Below are positions 59,890-64,000 of a DNA stretch of 64,000 bases, in pieces. The translations under genes and the position numbers were made by a program. Every line of letters starts with the position of its first letter. The first letter of the stretch is position 1. The DNA is from Deltaproteobacteria bacterium. GTDB lineage: Bacteria; Myxococcota_A; UBA9160; UBA6930. Under the pieces are notes generated by a model. The model saw only the letters and a list, made by a program, of their open reading frames with translations, was not told where the DNA came from and did no database searches. The stretch is from assembly GCA_029261815.1 (NCBI GenBank), contig JAJDAQ010000025.1, forward strand, positions 1 through 64,000. The letters run 5' to 3'.

Positions 59890-61188
59890 ATGAACGACGC
59901 CGCGCCCGACTTTCCTCGCTCCAAGATCTTCGTGTTGAGCTCGCTCGCCCTGTTCACGGCGGGGCTCAGCTTCGCGCTACGGGCGGCCATCATCACGGCG
60001 ATCGAACGGGATGTCATCGCCGAGATCGCCCCGGGACGGTCCGGTGAACTCGCGGGCGCCCTGCTCGGGACCGCATTCCTCGGGTTCGCTCTCACCCTCT
60101 TCCTGGGCTCGGTGTTTCTGGAACGCATCGGGATGGGCCGCGGCATCTTGCTGAGCGGACTCTGCTTCGCCGTCGGCACAGGCTTGTCGGTCTCGGCCGA
60201 CTCGCTGTCGACGGGCCAGGGGGTCTACGACCTTCTGCGTATCGGCTTCCTATTGTCGGGGCTCGGATGGGGCTTCATGGAAGCGTCCGTCAATCCGCTG
60301 ACCGCGGCCCTCTACCCGGATGACAAGACCAATCGACTCAACGTCGTGCACGCCTGGTGGCCGGCAGGCGTGATCGCGGGCGGCCTCATCGGCGTGAGCG
60401 CAGCCTCGTTGGGCCTCGATTGGCGCGGGCAATTCGCCTTCGTCGTGTTGCCCGCACTTGTTTGCATCGGCCTCACGATCGGAACCCGCTTCCCACAGAC
60501 CGAGCGCGCCAGCATGGGCGTTTCGATGGGCGAGATGTTCGCCGAGATTCCGAAGCAGCCGATGTTCGTGCTCTGGTGGCTCTGCATGCTGCTGACCGCG
60601 GCGGCCGAACTCGCGCCCGGACAGTGGATCGACTTCACGCTGACGCGCTCGGTCGGCATGCGCGGCATCTGGCTCGTCATCTACGTGAACGGAATGATGT
60701 TCGCGCTGCGGCATTTCGCCGGCCCGATCGCGCATCGCCTCTCGAACGTCGTGATGCTTTGGCTGAGCGCGATCCTCGCCACGGCGGGCCTGTTACTGCT
60801 GCCACTCGCAACATCGCCCCTGACGGGACTCGCGGTCGCAACGGTCTGGGGCCTCGGCGTCTGCTTCTTGTGGCCCACGATGTTGGCCAACGTCTCGGAG
60901 CGCTACCCGCGCGGCGGCGAACTCTTCATCGGCCTGATGGGCGTCGCGGGCGCACTCGCCATCCAGTACGTGCTGCCCGCCATGGGCGCGATCTTCGATC
61001 GGGAACGACGTGCGCTGGCCGGCGGCGAAGAGGCCTTCGCCGCGTTGGCACCCGAGGCCCAAGGCCCCATCCTGCATGCGGCGACGCAGGCCTCGTTCCA
61101 CAACCTCGCCGCCTGGGTCGCGGTCCTCATCGTCGTATTTGGCGCGATCGCGCTCTACGAGCGGAAACGCATCACAGCAACCAACTAA
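59890..61188 (+). CDS. MFS transporter, fucose-permease-like (sugar)
   Basis: 432 residues with about 12 membrane helices. The pattern in the second and third helices (GAFLGFALTLFLGS, then GRGILLSGLCFAVGTGLSVSA), the conserved EASVNPLTAALYP near 133 and HAWWPAGVIAGGLIG near 155 resemble the fucose-permease (FHS) group of sugar importers, as does the long central cytoplasmic loop. The likely role is proton-coupled uptake of a sugar or polyol. ATG 59890 is chosen; ATG 59878 is an alternative. It is divergent from the TIM-barrel epimerase and overlaps the convergent amidohydrolase stop by 4 bases. Confidence 0.87.
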   Translation: MNDAAPDFPRSKIFVLSSLALFTAGLSFALRAAIITAIERDVIAEIAPGRSGELAGALLGTAFLGFALTLFLGSVFLERIGMGRGILLSGLCFAVGTGLSVSADSLSTGQGVYDLLRIGFLLSGLGWGFMEASVNPLTAALYPDDKTNRLNVVHAWWPAGVIAGGLIGVSAASLGLDWRGQFAFVVLPALVCIGLTIGTRFPQTERASMGVSMGEMFAEIPKQPMFVLWWLCMLLTAAAELAPGQWIDFTLTRSVGMRGIWLVIYVNGMMFALRHFAGPIAHRLSNVVMLWLSAILATAGLLLLPLATSPLTGLAVATVWGLGVCFLWPTMLANVSERYPRGGELFIGLMGVAGALAIQYVLPAMGAIFDRERRALAGGEEAFAALAPEAQGPILHAATQASFHNLAAWVAVLIVVFGAIALYERKRITATN

Positions 61189-62846
61189 CGAAACGCACCT
61201 TGCTGAGGTCGCACGCCCGGACGCTCATCCATTTCGGTGGCGTGGCTCTCACCATCGACCTGAATCGGCACGCCGTTGACGAGCACGTGGCGGATGCCAC
61301 TGGGCTGGTCTGCCGTGAGCCGGTCACCGTTCGCCGGGAAGTCGACGACCCGGCGAATCGGCCCCGGTGCGACCGTCATCGGATCGAAGACCGTGAGATC
61401 GGCCCAGGCGCCTTCGCGCACCACGCCGCGGTCCTCGAACTGGAAGATGGAAGCGGGTTCGCCCGTGAGCTTGAACACCGCCGTCTCGAGCGGCAAGACG
61501 CCGCGCTCGCGGACCCAGTTCCCGAGCAGGTCGGTCGGCAGCGGAGCGTCGCATAGCATTCCCACGTGAGCGCCCGCGTCGCTGAGGCCGAGGGCCATGC
61601 CCTCTTGCTGTAGCAGGTGTTCGATTCCTTCTTCGTCATCGTTCGCCTGGATGTAGCGCCAGCGCGTCTTCAAGTCGTCATCGAGGGAGAGCGCGATCAT
61701 GGTGTCGAGTGGCGATTCGCCGCGCTCAGCCGCGAGGTCAACGAGCTTGCGATCAATGAGGCCCGTGTGCGCCGTCGTCTCCGCGAGCTCGAAGTTCTCC
61801 CACCGCGTCGGCAGGGCCGTGGTCTTCAGCTGCTCGAGTGCCTTCGCTCGCCACGCGGGGTCGCGGTAGGCAGCAACCCGGTCCTCGCGGTTTCCCTGGT
61901 AGAGAGCTGCGAATGCGTCCGTCTGATCGAACGGGAACGGCTCCTCGAGCTTCACCTGCATCGTGATCTTGCGGCAGGAGATCTGGGGCCAGACGCCGGT
62001 TCCCTGCTCGCGCTGTTCAGCATGGACCTTCGAACCATGCTGCCAGAGTCCGGGCATCGCCAACAGTGCCGTGTAGGTCACCGGGACGCCGACGCGGCGC
62101 TGGAAGTCATAGATCTGGTCGAAGGCGAAGCCGTCGCCCATGGTCGCCTCGATCACGCCGCGACCGGCCTTTCGCACTTCCATCGCCAGCGTCTCGAATT
62201 CCGACTTTGCCGCGAGCCGCGAACAGATCGGCCGACCGCCGATCCCGATATGCGTCGGCGCGAAGCTGGTCGCAAGGCCGGCGGCTCCAGCGGCCATTGC
62301 TTCCTGCACGCTGACGGCCATCGCCGCGACCTCGTCGTCGGTCGCTTCGCGCTCGTAGGCGTCGTCGCCCATATGGAAGAGGCGCAGCGCGGTGTGGCCG
62401 ATGTAGGCGGCGTAGTTGAGCACCGTGCCGCGGCGTTCGACCGAGGCCAGGTATTCGGGGAACGTCTCGAAGTCCCACGGAATGCCGGCGGCCAGGGTCG
62501 CCGGGTTCATGTCCTCGACCTTCTCGAGCGTCAACGCGATGGTCTCGTGGTCTTCGGGCCGGGTCGGCGCCACCGAGAAGCCGCAGTTGCCGGCCACCAC
62601 CGTTGTCACGCCATGGAAACAGGATGGCGTGAGTGCCGGGTCCCAGAAGACCTGGGCGTCGTAATGGGTATGGATGTCGATGAAGCCCGGCGTCACGACG
62701 TGACCGCTGGCGTCGAGTTCTCGCCCACCGGTCAGGCCGCGCCCGATCTCGGCGATGCGTCCGTCCTTCACACGGACATCGGCTTCGAATCCTTCGCTCC
62801 CGGTGCCGTCGATGACGGTGCCGCCGCGAATCACGATCTCGGACAT
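61185..62846 (-). CDS. Amidohydrolase, N-acyl-D-amino-acid deacylase (D-aminoacylase) family
   Basis: 553 residues. The N-terminal metal motif is DIHTHYDAQVFWDPALTPSCFHGVTTVVAGNCGFSVAP (about 60-100), where HxH plus the cysteine of GNCGF are typical of the D-aminoacylase group. SLDDDLKTRW near 430 and GMALGLSDAGAHVGML near 460, with the catalytic aspartate, complete the barrel. It removes acyl groups from N-acyl-D-amino acids or hydrolyses related amides. The start ATG 62846 has GAGGAG upstream. It ends in a 4-base overlap with the convergent MFS gene; the upstream neighbour on the same strand is the SDR. Confidence 0.88.
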   Translation of the reverse strand: MSEIVIRGGTVIDGTGSEGFEADVRVKDGRIAEIGRGLTGGRELDASGHVVTPGFIDIHTHYDAQVFWDPALTPSCFHGVTTVVAGNCGFSVAPTRPEDHETIALTLEKVEDMNPATLAAGIPWDFETFPEYLASVERRGTVLNYAAYIGHTALRLFHMGDDAYEREATDDEVAAMAVSVQEAMAAGAAGLATSFAPTHIGIGGRPICSRLAAKSEFETLAMEVRKAGRGVIEATMGDGFAFDQIYDFQRRVGVPVTYTALLAMPGLWQHGSKVHAEQREQGTGVWPQISCRKITMQVKLEEPFPFDQTDAFAALYQGNREDRVAAYRDPAWRAKALEQLKTTALPTRWENFELAETTAHTGLIDRKLVDLAAERGESPLDTMIALSLDDDLKTRWRYIQANDDEEGIEHLLQQEGMALGLSDAGAHVGMLCDAPLPTDLLGNWVRERGVLPLETAVFKLTGEPASIFQFEDRGVVREGAWADLTVFDPMTVAPGPIRRVVDFPANGDRLTADQPSGIRHVLVNGVPIQVDGESHATEMDERPGVRPQQGAFR

Positions 62847-62898
62847 AGCGTTCTCCTCGCCGCGATGCGGCTCGATCCTGAAGACTCGTTCATGGAAA

Positions 62899-63678
62899 TC
62901 AGAGGCTGAAGCGGTGTCCCGCGGTGTAGCCACCGTCGACCGGGAACGTGACCCCAGTGACGAACGAGGCTTCATCCGACGCGAGGAAGAGTGCCGCGTT
63001 CGCGATCTCGACGGGCTTGCCGAAACGGCCCAGCTGGTGCGCGTCCATGATCTTGTCCGCGATCACGCTCGCGGGACCGTCGACCATGACGCTCCGGAAC
63101 ATCGGAGTATCGATGAACCCGGGGCAGATCACGTTGGTGCGCACGCCCGAACGGCCGTAGTCGATGGCCATGTTCTTGGTGAGCACCACGACGCCGCCCT
63201 TCGAAGCGTTGTAGGAGCTACCGCCCATGAAGCCCTCGATGCCCTCGACCGAAGCGACGTTCACGATGCTGCCGCTTTGCTGCTCGACCATGCCCTTCAC
63301 CACGTGCTTCGACGCCAGGAACGTGCCCTTCAGGTTGATGTCGACGACGCGGTCCCATTCGTCTGCGTCGAGGTCGTGGATCATGCCGCCGCCCGCAACA
63401 CCAGCCGAGTTCACGAGAACATCGATGCGGCCAAACTGATCCTTCACCGCCGCCACGATCTCGGCGATGCGCGCTTCGTCGCGAACGTCGCCGCTCTCGA
63501 AGACTCCGCCTCCGGCGAACGCCACGGCTTCGTCCCAGTCCGAGTCCCCGCTGGGCTTCGCGAGGTCCATGCCTGCGATCCGTGCGCCCTCCTGGGCGAA
63601 GCGCAGCGCGCATGCGGCGCCGATCCCCGAGGCGGCGCCGGTGATGAATGCCACTTTCCCTTCGAGTCGTCCTGCCAT
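62899..63678 (-). CDS. Short-chain dehydrogenase/reductase
   Basis: 259-residue classical SDR. The cofactor motif TGAASGIGAACALRF is near 12, NSAGVAGGG near 88, the catalytic serine in NVASVEGIEG near 138 and YNASKGG near 155, then the C-terminal VDGGYTAG. AGGAGAG precedes ATG 63678. The substrate is unknown. It lies 52 bases upstream of the amidohydrolase gene on the same strand and is likely co-transcribed with it. It belongs to a different SDR subgroup from the one at 23722, lacking its long insert. Confidence 0.9.
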   Translation of the reverse strand: MAGRLEGKVAFITGAASGIGAACALRFAQEGARIAGMDLAKPSGDSDWDEAVAFAGGGVFESGDVRDEARIAEIVAAVKDQFGRIDVLVNSAGVAGGGMIHDLDADEWDRVVDINLKGTFLASKHVVKGMVEQQSGSIVNVASVEGIEGFMGGSSYNASKGGVVVLTKNMAIDYGRSGVRTNVICPGFIDTPMFRSVMVDGPASVIADKIMDAHQLGRFGKPVEIANAALFLASDEASFVTGVTFPVDGGYTAGHRFSL

Positions 63679-63767
63679 CGGCCTCTCCTGTGTCGAGCGT
63701 CGCAGGTCGTGCGACAAACTCACTGACGGACGCCAGGATAGTGCGGAAACCGCTGTCCGCCCGACGG

Positions 63768-64000
63768 CTACTCGGGCGGCGCATACCCCGGCGGCAGGTA
63801 TCGCACGATCAGCGCATCGGCCGTCGTGCGGCCTCGCTTCGCCGGGATCCCGGCCGCGGCCCAATCCCCCGGAGCGCGCAGATTGCCGCCGAACCAGATG
63901 CGTCCGCTCGAATCGATCGTGGCGCAGCGGAGCACGGAGCCCTTGCGTGGCCCGAGGTGTGACGAGAACAAGAGCTGCTTCAAGTCGGGCGAAAAGGCGG
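63768..64000 (-). CDS. C-terminal end of a beta-propeller-like protein (partial)
   Basis: The frame runs from the window edge to TAG at 63768, so only the last 77 or so residues are visible. The stretch FSPDLKQLLFSSHLG..KGSVLRCATIDSSGRIWFGG looks like one blade of an NHL/SBBP or WD-like beta-propeller, in which SPD and FGG turns recur. The rest of the gene lies outside the window, so any further domain is unknown. It is 89 bases upstream of the SDR gene on the same strand. Confidence 0.55.
   Translation of the reverse strand, partial: AFSPDLKQLLFSSHLGPRKGSVLRCATIDSSGRIWFGGNLRAPGDWAAAGIPAKRGRTTADALIVRYLPPGYAPPE

Noticed and set aside
1-64000. tRNA, rRNA, CRISPR array, insertion sequence, integrase or phage genes
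   Set aside because: I looked for T-loop and CCA-like tRNA features, rRNA core motifs, regularly spaced repeats and transposase or integrase motifs, and found none. A covariance-model scan would be needed to exclude small RNAs.

Overview
The window is very GC-rich, densely coding bacterial chromosome with strong G/C preference at third codon positions. Many starts are GTG or TTG, and many same-strand neighbours overlap by ATGA, GTGA or TTGA. I see no rRNA, tRNA, CRISPR array, insertion sequence or prophage. The gene mix (CaiB-type CoA transferase, several crotonases, a pair of luciferase-like flavin monooxygenases, Sel1 and TPR lipoproteins, a CarH-type regulator, a PVC-type cytochrome) suggests an aerobic heterotroph of the former Deltaproteobacteria, such as Myxococcota or Binatota. 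That placement is inference only.

Layout. 1-12 kb: end of a short-chain dehydrogenase, a lipoprotein phosphoesterase, a Cys/Met-metabolism PLP enzyme, an ABC1 kinase with an unknown partner, a two-domain CoA transferase divergent from two crotonases, a Sel1 lipoprotein, and a DUF2207/LemA pair. 12-19 kb: an osmotic and ion block with a KefB-type antiporter, a mechanosensitive-channel-like protein, a DUF4332 protein, a BON lipoprotein and an NhaP-type antiporter. 19-31 kb: a HelD-type helicase, a GNAT acetyltransferase ending inside an octamer repeat, xdhC with a MocA-like transferase, an SDR, a DUF1854/ABC exporter pair of the type linked to cyanophycin metabolism, then asd, an NfeD-like protein and tesB.

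31.7-40.8 kb is the most notable region, a divergon built around a 104-bp intergenic operator. Leftward lie a CFA-type methyltransferase, an FAD amine-oxidase-like protein, a DUF1365 protein, a CFA synthase and a GST. Rightward lie a sigma-70 factor, a SOUL haem-binding protein, a CarH/LitR-type B12 MerR regulator and a second FAD oxidoreductase. It reads as a light or singlet-oxygen responsive membrane-lipid remodelling unit carrying its own sigma factor.

40.8-46.3 kb holds small envelope proteins (PspC, PGPGW), two LLM flavoproteins, a GNAT, Fur, a TPR lipoprotein and an EEP-family phosphatase. 46.3-51.2 kb is trehalose metabolism: a GH15 glucoamylase/trehalase-type enzyme, a fused OtsA-OtsB, and a ThuA-like lipoprotein. 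51.2-61.2 kb looks like a sugar or sugar-derivative catabolic block: a giant membrane-anchored PVC-type cytochrome, a Gfo/Idh/MocA dehydrogenase, two TIM-barrel isomerases, an epimerase, a crotonase and a fucose-permease-like MFS transporter. 61.2-64 kb holds a D-aminoacylase-like amidohydrolase, an SDR and the end of a beta-propeller-like gene.

Coordinates of coding regions and frame-checked starts are firm. Positions of non-coding motifs were read by eye, and all promoter, operator and structured-RNA calls are unverified.
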